Translations under genes and position numbers: made by a program
Origin: an uncultured Mucilaginibacter sp.
Lineage (GTDB): Bacteria > Bacteroidota > Bacteroidia > Sphingobacteriales > Sphingobacteriaceae
Reading direction: 5' to 3'
Length of the DNA: 6,159 nt
NCBI GenBank assembly: GCA_946479225.1
Contig: CAMLFI010000166.1
Span: forward strand, 1 to 6,159
The notes under the pieces: model-generated
Database searches by the model: none
What the model saw: only the letters and a program-made list of their open reading frames with translations
What the model was told of the DNA's origin: nothing
Shown: positions 1-6,159 of the stretch, piece after piece
Numbering within the stretch: position 1 is the first letter of the stretch
How the letters are laid out: every line of letters starts with the position of its first letter

Positions 1-41
1 AAGCCGTTTATTTTATATTGTATGTTATCCCAAAAAGTCAT
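1..41 (-). CDS. 5' end of a gene running off the left edge, possibly a second rhomboid-family protease
   Basis: An ATG on the minus strand at 41-39 opens a frame with no stop to the window edge; the 13 complete codons read MTFWDNIQYKING. It begins 13 bp after the stop of the upstream rhomboid gene, on the same strand, which fits a third gene in the mutL operon. In related Bacteroidota I recall a second rhomboid-family gene in this position, and those proteins often start with a short polar segment of the type 'W-D/x-I/L-x-Y/F-K' before the first membrane helix; this start resembles that pattern. Only 13 residues are visible and no catalytic motif is in view, so the product name is an inference from context and the existence of the gene itself is only moderately sure. 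Confidence 0.45.
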   Translation of the reverse strand, partial: MTFWDNIQYKING

Positions 42-54
42 AGATCAATTAACA

Positions 55-759
55 TCAATAACCATACTTGCCGGGCCCTTGTAAGTGCCAGGCCTTTATT
101 AATATAAACCCTATTAGTGCGCCGCCTAAGTGTGCAAAGTGTGCCACGTTGTCGCCATTAAATTGTCCCAAACCAAGCATCAGCTCTAAAACAACGTAAA
201 AGGGCATAATGTATTTGGCTTTAACCGGAACAGGTATAAACATGATCATCATTTCGGCATTTGGATATAACATCCCAAATGCGATCAATAAACCAAATAT
301 TGCTCCAGACGCGCCCACCATGGATGAACCATATATCCCTTGCAGTTTTTGTATAACTTCTGAAGAAGCTGAAAAATCATCGGCTACAGTAAAACCACCG
401 GTTAGCTGATAAACCTCTATACCCTGCACCAGCAATTGTAACGCAATGCCACCCAATCCACATATAAAATAAAACATGACGAATCTCTTCGAACCCATGT
501 TGTACTCCAAAATGCTTCCGAAAGAGTAAAGTGCAAACATGTTGAATATAATATGCGCCCAGCCACCATGAAAGAACATGTAGGTTATTGGCTGCCATGG
601 TTTAAATAAAGGGGAATCAAAATAATGGGCCGACGCCAGATTGTAAATAGTATTAACCAGGGCAGGATTAAACAACAGGAACGGCAAAAAGCAGATGACA
701 TTGATTATAAGCAGGTTTTTTACAACCGGTGATATATTGGCTAAAGGAGATTGCATCAT
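55..759 (-). CDS. Rhomboid family intramembrane serine protease
   Basis: A 234-residue membrane protein expected to cleave transmembrane substrates within the inner membrane using a Ser-His dyad. The rhomboid hallmarks are present: the H-x-x-x-N motif in helix 2 (H69, N73), the catalytic serine in GASG (residues 149-152, S151; DNA 304-315) and the catalytic histidine in AHLGG (H210) in the last helix. Hydrophobic segments lie at roughly 14-31, 58-82, 92-114, 149-165, 183-197 and 207-224, matching the basic six-helix core. A loop of about 35 residues (115-148) separates helices 3 and 4. The length suits a minimal bacterial rhomboid without extra domains. Two consecutive Met codons (759 and 756) open the frame and either may be the start. 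The gene begins 15 bp after the mutL stop and is probably co-transcribed with it. Its substrates cannot be told from sequence; a link to mismatch repair is not implied by the shared operon. Confidence 0.95.
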   Translation of the reverse strand: MMQSPLANISPVVKNLLIINVICFLPFLLFNPALVNTIYNLASAHYFDSPLFKPWQPITYMFFHGGWAHIIFNMFALYSFGSILEYNMGSKRFVMFYFICGLGGIALQLLVQGIEVYQLTGGFTVADDFSASSEVIQKLQGIYGSSMVGASGAIFGLLIAFGMLYPNAEMMIMFIPVPVKAKYIMPFYVVLELMLGLGQFNGDNVAHFAHLGGALIGFILIKAWHLQGPGKYGY

Positions 760-774
760 AAATATAAAATTCGG

Positions 775-2637
775 TTATTTTTCAAACCGTTCTAACAATT
801 CAGTTAAGGTAAATGTACTAATAACAGGCTTACTGTTAAGGGCTATGTTGGGCAGCTGGCAGGCAAAAAGCTGATCAGTCAATAAATTCATTTCTTCTAA
901 TGACAGTTTTGTACCCGCTTTTAGAGCGGCATTACGCGCCAGCGACCGTGCCAGATTATCCCGTTTATCCAACTTTAAAATACTCAGGTTGTTTTTAAAA
1001 CCTTCTAATAAATGCTCCAGTAACTGGTGGCCATCGGCATTGTTCAAGTCAGCGGGAACGCCTTCAACTACCACCGTGTTTTTACCAAATTCGCGTATGT
1101 CAAAACCCAGCCCGCGTATGTCCGGCAAAAGCTCTTTTAATAACTCAAAATCTGAGCTGTTTAGTGTAAGCGATTGCGGAAATAAGCTTTGCTGACTAAC
1201 ACCCGAATGGTTTTGCAGTTGCTGCAAAAAACGCTCATATAATATCCGCTCGTGCGCGGCCTGCTGGTCTATCAGCATAAAGCCCGATTTAATGGGCGAA
1301 ATGATAAACCGGTTATGGATCTGAAAAAACTGACGCTCGCTGGTTTTGCTTACTTCCTGCTCATCAACCGCGACGGTTTTTTCTACATGCATCTCATGCT
1401 GCGTGCTTGTATCGCGCTTGCTTATTTCATATAAGGTATCCCAGTTTTGCGGGATAGATGCGTTGCGGTGGCCGCCACTATCACGCTGATGGGAAGAAGA
1501 CGTTAATGGCCTTTCTGAGTTCCTCTCTGCAAAGGGATTGAAAGTAGGATCGAACTTAATTGAGGGTGCAATGATCTCTTCAAACGGCTTGGGCGTTATC
1601 AAGTGCTCAATGCTGTTCTCCTGGTCAAAATCTAAACTTGGTGTAATGTTATAACGCCCCAACGAACGCTTTACCGCAGAGCGGACAATGGCGTAAATAG
1701 CTTTCTCGTCCTGGTATTTTATTTCTGTTTTTGTAGGATGTACGTTAATGTCAATTTTTGACGGATCGATATCTATAAACAAAACATACAGCGGGAACGA
1801 CTCATCCGGCAATAACTCCTCAAAAGCGGTTAACACTGCGTGATTAAGATACGCATCCTTTATAAAGCGGTTGTTTACAAAAAAGAACTGCTCGCCACGG
1901 GTTTTACGGGCAAACTCGGGTTTGCCTACAAAGCCGTTTAGTTTTATAATGGTAGTATCTTCTTCAACAGGCACCAACCGCTGATTATAATTATTGCCTA
2001 ACAGATGTACAATGCGCTGCTTTAGGGTAACGGCGGGTAGGTGGTAAACTTCCTGCCCGTCGTGATGTAGCGTAAAAAATACCTCCGGATGCGCCAGGGC
2101 GATACGCTGAAACTCGTCGATGATATGCCGCATCTCCACCGGGTTACTTTTTAAAAAGTTGCGGCGGGCAGGGATATTATAAAAAAGGTTTTTAACCGAG
2201 ATAGAAGTTCCCGGAGTTGCGGAGCAGGCTTCCTGTTTCAATACTTCCGAGCCTTCGATAAACAGCTGGGTTCCCAGCTCATCCTCGTGGCGGCGGGTTC
2301 TTAACTCCACCTGCGCTATTGCGGCTATGGATGCCAAAGCCTCGCCCCTGAAACCCATGGTACGGATGGCAAAAAGGTCATCGGCTTTTTTTATTTTGGA
2401 TGTGGCGTGGCGCTCAAAACTCATGCGCGCGTCTGTACCGCTCATGCCGCAGCCGTTATCAATTACCTGTATCAATGATTTGCCGGCGTCCTTAACAATC
2501 AATTGTATTTTATCGGCACCGGCATCAATAGCGTTCTCTATCAGTTCTTTTACGGCAGATGCGGGCCTTTGCACCACCTCGCCGGCGGCTATCTGGTTGG
2601 CAACGGAATCCGGTAAAAGCTGAATTATATCTGACAT
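775..2637 (-). CDS. mutL: DNA mismatch repair protein MutL
   Basis: A complete 620-residue MutL, the ATPase that links MutS mismatch recognition to downstream strand removal. The N-terminal GHKL ATPase is well preserved: ANQIAAGEVVQRPAS near residues 13-27, catalytic E31 and Mg-binding N35 in the ELIEN block, DNGCG at 60-64, RHATSKI at 76-82, GFRGEAL at 95-101, and the VHPTK lysine (K303) in the transducer domain. A low-complexity linker spans about 335-430, followed by a C-terminal dimerisation domain (about 435-620). That domain has DQQAAHERILYE at 457-468, where endonuclease-type MutL normally has DQHA-x2-E-x4-E, so the histidine is glutamine. The usual ACR/ACK and CPHGRP motifs are also not recognisable (LARNAALKAG and ALNSKP instead). 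The start at 2637 is chosen because MSDIIQLLPDSVANQI matches the family's N-terminus; an in-frame ATG at 2652 would add only MKGNL. It is the first gene of the leftward operon. Confidence 0.97.
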   Translation of the reverse strand: MSDIIQLLPDSVANQIAAGEVVQRPASAVKELIENAIDAGADKIQLIVKDAGKSLIQVIDNGCGMSGTDARMSFERHATSKIKKADDLFAIRTMGFRGEALASIAAIAQVELRTRRHEDELGTQLFIEGSEVLKQEACSATPGTSISVKNLFYNIPARRNFLKSNPVEMRHIIDEFQRIALAHPEVFFTLHHDGQEVYHLPAVTLKQRIVHLLGNNYNQRLVPVEEDTTIIKLNGFVGKPEFARKTRGEQFFFVNNRFIKDAYLNHAVLTAFEELLPDESFPLYVLFIDIDPSKIDINVHPTKTEIKYQDEKAIYAIVRSAVKRSLGRYNITPSLDFDQENSIEHLITPKPFEEIIAPSIKFDPTFNPFAERNSERPLTSSSHQRDSGGHRNASIPQNWDTLYEISKRDTSTQHEMHVEKTVAVDEQEVSKTSERQFFQIHNRFIISPIKSGFMLIDQQAAHERILYERFLQQLQNHSGVSQQSLFPQSLTLNSSDFELLKELLPDIRGLGFDIREFGKNTVVVEGVPADLNNADGHQLLEHLLEGFKNNLSILKLDKRDNLARSLARNAALKAGTKLSLEEMNLLTDQLFACQLPNIALNSKPVISTFTLTELLERFEK

Positions 2638-2779
2638 TAAATTTCCCTTCAATTTCTTTCCGATGCTAAATTAATTATTTGGGGGGATATTAGGCTACTA
2701 AATGCTAGCTGACCCGAAGGACTTTTTCTGGTTTATAAAAGGCAGTAATTGGATCAAAGCGCAAAGATCATATAACGGG

Positions 2780-2990
2780 GTGTTGCAGAAATATATACAA
2801 CACTTTGCAACACTTGCAACAGCTTTTTTTGCAATCATCTGTTTGTTAGTATTTTATAAATATTGAAAGTTTAAACATGCAACACTTTGCAACAGACTTA
2901 TTCGTCAGGAAGTTTAGCTGTAAAATTGCTTTAAATAGCTAATTTACAGATGGTTGAAAAATGGATATTTTTACCGCTACCATGCAACAG
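2780..2990. repeat. Cluster of TGCAACA heptamers with a 15-bp direct repeat
   Basis: The heptamer TGCAACA occurs five times in direct orientation (2806-2812, 2815-2821 as TTGCAACA in context, 2878-2884, 2888-2894, 2983-2989) and once inverted as TGTTGCA (2781-2787). The string CAACACTTTGCAACA is repeated exactly at 2798-2812 and 2880-2894, 82 bp apart. GTGTTGCA (2780-2787) and TGCAACAC (2806-2813) form an inverted repeat with 8-bp arms and an 18-bp spacer. Within each pair the heptamers lie 9-10 bp apart, about one helical turn, so a protein could contact both on one DNA face. This fits a tandem operator for a regulator of one or both divergent operons, but that role is inference. Confidence 0.5.
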
Positions 2991-3058
2991 GATATTCTTC
3001 TTATCAGAGCTGAATTGAGTCAAAAAATTAAGGAGCTTCCTAACATTATTTGCTAAGC

Positions 3059-3089
3059 GTTGTATATACTATTACGTTAAATATATTTA
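3059..3089 (+). promoter_or_regulatory. Possible Bacteroidota-type promoter for the amidohydrolase operon
   Basis: GTTG at 3059-3062 is followed, after 19 bp, by TATATTTA at 3082-3089. The Bacteroidota primary sigma factor uses a -33 TTTG-like and a -7 TAnnTTTG element spaced by roughly 17-21 bp; the -7 candidate differs at one fixed position (A for the final G) and the -33 candidate at one. Transcription would start near 3096, leaving a leader of only about 15 bases before the ATG at 3112. The area is AT-rich, so a chance match is quite possible. Confidence 0.3.
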
Positions 3090-3111
3090 CCGAAATGTAG
3101 TTCCCGCCGCG

Positions 3112-4743
3112 ATGAAAAAACTATGGCCCCTACTGTTGCTTTTAGCAGCAGCCTGTAAAAAGAAGGAATTTAATGCAGACTTGCTGATAAAGAACGCGGT
3201 GGTTTACACAGTCGACAGCACATTCACCATAGCCGATGCCTTTGTTATTAACGCGGGTAAAATTGTTGCTGTTGGTAAAGCAGCGGAATTAGAGGAGGAA
3301 TATCTGGCCCGCGAAGTTATAGACGCGCAGGGTAAAGCCATATACCCCGGCTTTATTGATGCACACACGCATTTTTACGAATACGGATTAGGCTTGCAGC
3401 AGGTAAACCTTAAAGGAATATCTACCTGGCACGCGGTAACAGATTCTGTACAGTCATTTGTGAGGAATAATCCCGACGGTTGGGTAATAGGTAATGGCTG
3501 GGACCAAAACTTATGGCCGGGTAAAAAATTTCCGGATAAGGCACTGCTTGATTCTCTTTTCCCCATGCGGCCGGTGCTCCTCTCGCGTATTGACGGGTAT
3601 GCCGCCATTGCCAATCAGGCCGCGTTGGATATTGCGGGTATAAAACCAAATCAGAAAGTAACCGGCGGCGAAATTGAAACCATAAACGGTAAGCTTACCG
3701 GTGTGTTGTTGGATAATGCGGTTGGAATAGTCACCCGTAAAATTCCGGCTGCCGACGAGCAGGTAACACAAGCCGCTTTGTTAAGTGCGCAGCAAAACTG
3801 CCTGGCGGTGGGTTTAACCACCGTTGACGATGCAGGGTTGCCGTATACCATGGTCAACACTATTAACCAACTACAAAAAAAGGGCGATCTGAAAATGCGG
3901 ATGTATGTGATGCTGGCGGACAGGGAAGAAAATTATAATTACCTTTTTAAGAACGGTATATTTAAATCACCACGCCTTAACGTACGGTCTATAAAAATGT
4001 ATGCCGATGGCGCATTGGGCTCGCGGGGGGCGTGCCTGCTGCGGCCCTATGCAGATCAGGCAGGTTGGAGCGGATTTTTGTTGAGTAACCCGCAGCATTT
4101 TAAGCAAATTGCAGAGAAGCTGGCCAACACTAATATTCAATTAAACACCCATGCCATTGGCGACTCGGCCAACCGCGTGATGCTGAAAATTTATGCCGGT
4201 GTATTAAAAGGCAAGAATGATAAACGCTGGCGCATAGAACACGCGCAGATAGTAGCGCCGGAGGACCTGCACTATTTTGGCGATAATAACATTATACCAT
4301 CAGTGCAGCCTACGCACGCCACATCTGATATGTACTGGGCGGGTAAGCGTTTGGGAGAAGATCGCATAAAAGCCGCTTACGCCTATAACCAACTTTTAAA
4401 ACAAAACGGCTGGATGGCGTTAGGTACTGATTTCCCCGTGGAGAACATTAATCCGCTATACACCTTTTACGCTGCGGTTGCCCGCAAGGACTTGAAGGGC
4501 TATCCCGAAAAAGGATTCCAACCAGAAAATGCTATAACCCGAACGGAAGCGTTAAAGGGTATGACCATTTGGGCAGCGAAAGCTAATTTTGAAGAAAAGG
4601 AGAAAGGCAGCATTGAGCCCGGTAAATATGCCGATTTTGTTATATTAGACGCTGATATTATGCGGATAAGTGCCAGCCAATTGCCTTATGCTAAAGTTTT
4701 AAAAAGCTATATCAACGGAGAGAAAGTGTATGAGAAAAAATAG
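3112..4743 (+). CDS. Exported YtcJ-like metal-dependent amidohydrolase, probable lipoprotein
   Basis: A 543-residue member of the amidohydrolase superfamily (Amidohydrolase_3/YtcJ-like group), hydrolases that use a divalent-metal centre in a TIM barrel. The ligand set is readable: H85 and H87 in GFIDAHTHF, a lysine at K295 (IKMYADGALGSR) in the position of the carboxylated bridging lysine, H347 in NTHAIGD, H377 in RIEHAQ and the catalytic aspartate D440 in LGTDFPVE. The composite beta-sandwich is formed by residues about 22-80 and by the C-terminal segment containing KGSIEPGKYADFVILD (about 498-513). The N-terminus has KK, a leucine stretch and a Cys at position 15 after LAAA, a plausible if imperfect lipobox, followed by KKKE, so the mature enzyme is probably membrane-anchored in the envelope. 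The start at 3112 is the only Met giving this signal sequence. The substrate is unknown; the group includes N-acyl amino acid and cyclic amide hydrolases. Its end overlaps the next gene by 14 bases. Confidence 0.92.
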   Translation: MKKLWPLLLLLAAACKKKEFNADLLIKNAVVYTVDSTFTIADAFVINAGKIVAVGKAAELEEEYLAREVIDAQGKAIYPGFIDAHTHFYEYGLGLQQVNLKGISTWHAVTDSVQSFVRNNPDGWVIGNGWDQNLWPGKKFPDKALLDSLFPMRPVLLSRIDGYAAIANQAALDIAGIKPNQKVTGGEIETINGKLTGVLLDNAVGIVTRKIPAADEQVTQAALLSAQQNCLAVGLTTVDDAGLPYTMVNTINQLQKKGDLKMRMYVMLADREENYNYLFKNGIFKSPRLNVRSIKMYADGALGSRGACLLRPYADQAGWSGFLLSNPQHFKQIAEKLANTNIQLNTHAIGDSANRVMLKIYAGVLKGKNDKRWRIEHAQIVAPEDLHYFGDNNIIPSVQPTHATSDMYWAGKRLGEDRIKAAYAYNQLLKQNGWMALGTDFPVENINPLYTFYAAVARKDLKGYPEKGFQPENAITRTEALKGMTIWAAKANFEEKEKGSIEPGKYADFVILDADIMRISASQLPYAKVLKSYINGEKVYEKK

Positions 4744-6159
4744 GCCGTTTGGCTTTACTATAATTATATCGGCATTTATTTTACTTAATTCTGCCTGCGC
4801 TCAAAATCCATACTCGGGCGAGGCTTACCTTGTTGAACAACGCCAGGTGCAAACGTCAACGGTATTACTCAACAACCGGAAAGATATCATCCCACTAAAA
4901 AACCTCGCTGAAAAGAAAATAGCCAGTATCCGTTTCTCTAATGTTTTCGCTGCAGGTTTTGATAGCCTGCTGAATAACTACGCCAAAGTAGAGACCTTTA
5001 AAGGCACAGATTATTTGGGCCCTAAAAGCATAGACGATCTTTCGCGCGACGTAAAAATGTATAATACAATTATTGTACAGTTAAACGAAGCAGATATTGT
5101 TAATCCCAAGATAACAGATTTTATAAAGGCCAACCAAAAGTTAAAGGATATAATAGTAGCCTACTTTGGCAGGGGCATGCAATTACAATTCCTCAATGAT
5201 TTTAACGGGCCGATCCTTTGCGCAGAACGTATAACGCCGGTGTCATCCAATTTTGTGGCGCAGGCTATATTTGGCGGAGTAGCTATCACCCAAAAAATAA
5301 CAACCGCCTATACGCAGAAGCTAACGCCCGGAACGGGTTTTACTACGAAGCAGATCCGTTTGCAGTATACTGTTCCAGAAGAGGTGGGCATCCGATCAGA
5401 AAACCTGGCAGATATTGATAAAATAGCCCGTGAAGCCATTGGTCAGCATGCTACGCCGGGCTGCGTAGTACTGGTAGCTAAGGATGGAAAAGTGATATTT
5501 AACAAGGCCTACGGCTTTCATACGTACGAGCCGGTAATACAAAATAAGGTGACAGATATTTTTGATCTGGCCTCTATGACGAAGGTATCAGCCACAACAA
5601 TTGAAGCCATGAAACTGGTAGATGAGGGTAAATTGGATATTAATGCGACAGTGGCTGATTACCTGCCTGAGGCAAAAAATACACCCGCTAAGGATGTGCG
5701 TATATGGGAGATACTCACCCACCAGGCGGGTTTTATTGCCGATATACCCACGGTTGAAGTGGTTAAGCCGCAGGAGCACAGCGCGGACTCATCAGCCGCT
5801 TACCCGACTAAACTAAACGAGAATTATTATTTGGTTAAAGATTATTTTAAAAATGTAATGTGGCCAAAAATGCTCCGCGGGCCGCTCAGAACGCGCGGGC
5901 AATATGTTTACAGCGATGTGGGCATGTGTGTGCTGCAGCAAATAATGGAAAACATTACCGCAACCAGCGAAGCTGATTATACCCAAAAGAACTTCTATAC
6001 TCCGCTGGGCATGCAAACTACAGGATTTTTGCCGCTCTACCGTTTTGATGCGGACAGAATACCGCCAACGGAAATAGATCGTAAATACCGCAAAGCCACA
6101 TTGAAAGGTTATGTGCATGATCCTACCGCCGCATTAATGGGTGGGGTAGCCGGGCACGC
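4730..6159 (+). CDS. Exported serine hydrolase: GH3 C-terminal-like domain plus beta-lactamase domain (3' end outside window)
   Basis: The frame is open from ATG 4730 to the right edge (476 codons plus two bases), so the C-terminus is missing. Residues 1-24 look like a signal peptide, with basic RKNR, a hydrophobic core and ACA before Q25; C23 might instead be lipidated, though the lipobox is poor. Residues about 40-215 resemble the C-terminal alpha/beta domain of family-3 glycoside hydrolases as found in Bacteroidota NagZ-like fusions (STVLLNNRKDIIPLKNL, later FGGVAITQKI and PGTGFTTKQIRLQY). From about 216 a beta-lactamase/class C PBP-like serine hydrolase follows: PGCVVLVAKDGKVIF, catalytic SMTK (S282, K285; DNA 5573-5584), ILTHQAGF near 328-335, YSD (Y394-D396) in the place of the YxN motif, and DPTAALMGGVAGHA at the edge. 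Relatives I recall begin with a GH3 catalytic domain, absent here. It overlaps the amidohydrolase gene by 14 bases in a different frame, suggesting translational coupling. The natural substrate is unknown; peptidoglycan-related peptides or esters are possible. Confidence 0.9.
   Translation, partial: MRKNRPFGFTIIISAFILLNSACAQNPYSGEAYLVEQRQVQTSTVLLNNRKDIIPLKNLAEKKIASIRFSNVFAAGFDSLLNNYAKVETFKGTDYLGPKSIDDLSRDVKMYNTIIVQLNEADIVNPKITDFIKANQKLKDIIVAYFGRGMQLQFLNDFNGPILCAERITPVSSNFVAQAIFGGVAITQKITTAYTQKLTPGTGFTTKQIRLQYTVPEEVGIRSENLADIDKIAREAIGQHATPGCVVLVAKDGKVIFNKAYGFHTYEPVIQNKVTDIFDLASMTKVSATTIEAMKLVDEGKLDINATVADYLPEAKNTPAKDVRIWEILTHQAGFIADIPTVEVVKPQEHSADSSAAYPTKLNENYYLVKDYFKNVMWPKMLRGPLRTRGQYVYSDVGMCVLQQIMENITATSEADYTQKNFYTPLGMQTTGFLPLYRFDADRIPPTEIDRKYRKATLKGYVHDPTAALMGGVAGH

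Larger units (their letters stand above)
2638..3111. other. Divergent AT-rich intergenic region between mutL and the amidohydrolase gene
   Basis: These 474 bp separate two divergently transcribed operons and should hold both of their promoters. I see no RNA gene, no strong hairpin followed by a T-run, and no convincing protein gene. The longest candidate frame I noted on the plus strand runs 2961-3056 (31 codons) and resembles nothing I recognise. The region contains the TGCAACA repeat cluster (2780-2990) and a possible promoter at 3059-3089, listed separately. No clear promoter for mutL was found; TAATTTAG on the minus strand about 25-40 bases before the mutL start is a partial match to the Bacteroidota -7 element, but has no matching upstream TTTG/TTG box. 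Confidence 0.8.

Noticed and set aside
1252..1434. Open frame on the plus strand with a hydrophobic stretch inside mutL
   Set aside because: It lies antisense to the conserved MutL C-terminal coding sequence, has no recognisable product and is explained as a shadow of that gene.
2638..2652. Upstream ATG at 2652 as the mutL start, adding MKGNL
   Set aside because: The family N-terminus is matched directly by MSDIIQLLPDSVANQI from 2637, and the five added residues have no counterpart that I know in MutL proteins. It cannot be fully excluded.
2797..2895. CRISPR-like array from the repeated CAACACTTTGCAACA string
   Set aside because: Only two full copies exist, the unit is 15 bp, the copies are not evenly spaced and no cas gene is present.
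2950..3018. 22-codon frame starting ATG at 2950 (MVEKWIF...)
   Set aside because: It is very short, overlaps the 2961 frame in another phase and shows no known motif; likely chance.
4700..4760. Terminator between the two plus-strand genes
   Set aside because: The genes overlap by 14 bases and no stable hairpin with a following T-run is visible.
5218..5418. Plus-strand 66-codon open frame in the right part of the window
   Set aside because: It overlaps the serine hydrolase gene in a different frame, and the frame starting at 4730 gives continuous family-like protein through this stretch.

Overview
The window looks like chromosomal DNA from a member of the Bacteroidota, most likely a Sphingobacteriaceae species of the Mucilaginibacter/Pedobacter kind. 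This is inferred from the protein types, the short AT-rich leaders without clear Shine-Dalgarno sites, the exported proteins with lipoprotein-type or ACA|Q-type signal sequences, and a mutL-rhomboid gene order that I associate from memory with this family. No RNA gene, IS element, CRISPR array or phage gene is visible.

Left half, minus strand (read from about 2637 down to 1): mutL (mismatch repair ATPase), then a six-helix rhomboid intramembrane serine protease 15 bp later, then after 13 bp the first 13 codons of another gene that runs off the left edge. The tight spacing and shared strand indicate one operon. mutL is complete, but its C-terminal domain carries altered versions of the residues that form the nicking endonuclease in many MutL proteins.

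Centre (2638-3111): a 474-bp AT-rich divergent intergenic region without a convincing gene. It contains a cluster of TGCAACA heptamers, including an exact 15-bp direct repeat and an 8-bp-arm inverted repeat, and a possible Bacteroidota-type promoter just before the rightward genes.

Right half, plus strand: an exported YtcJ-like metal-dependent amidohydrolase (probable lipoprotein) whose last 14 bases overlap the start of a long open frame from 4730 to the right edge. That second gene is incomplete at its 3' end. It encodes a signal peptide, a domain resembling the C-terminal domain of family-3 glycoside hydrolases, and a serine beta-lactamase/penicillin-binding-protein-like hydrolase domain. 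Relatives I recall carry a GH3 catalytic domain in front of this pair of domains; here that catalytic domain is absent. The overlap suggests the two envelope hydrolases are co-translated and may act on a related substrate, which cannot be identified from sequence alone.
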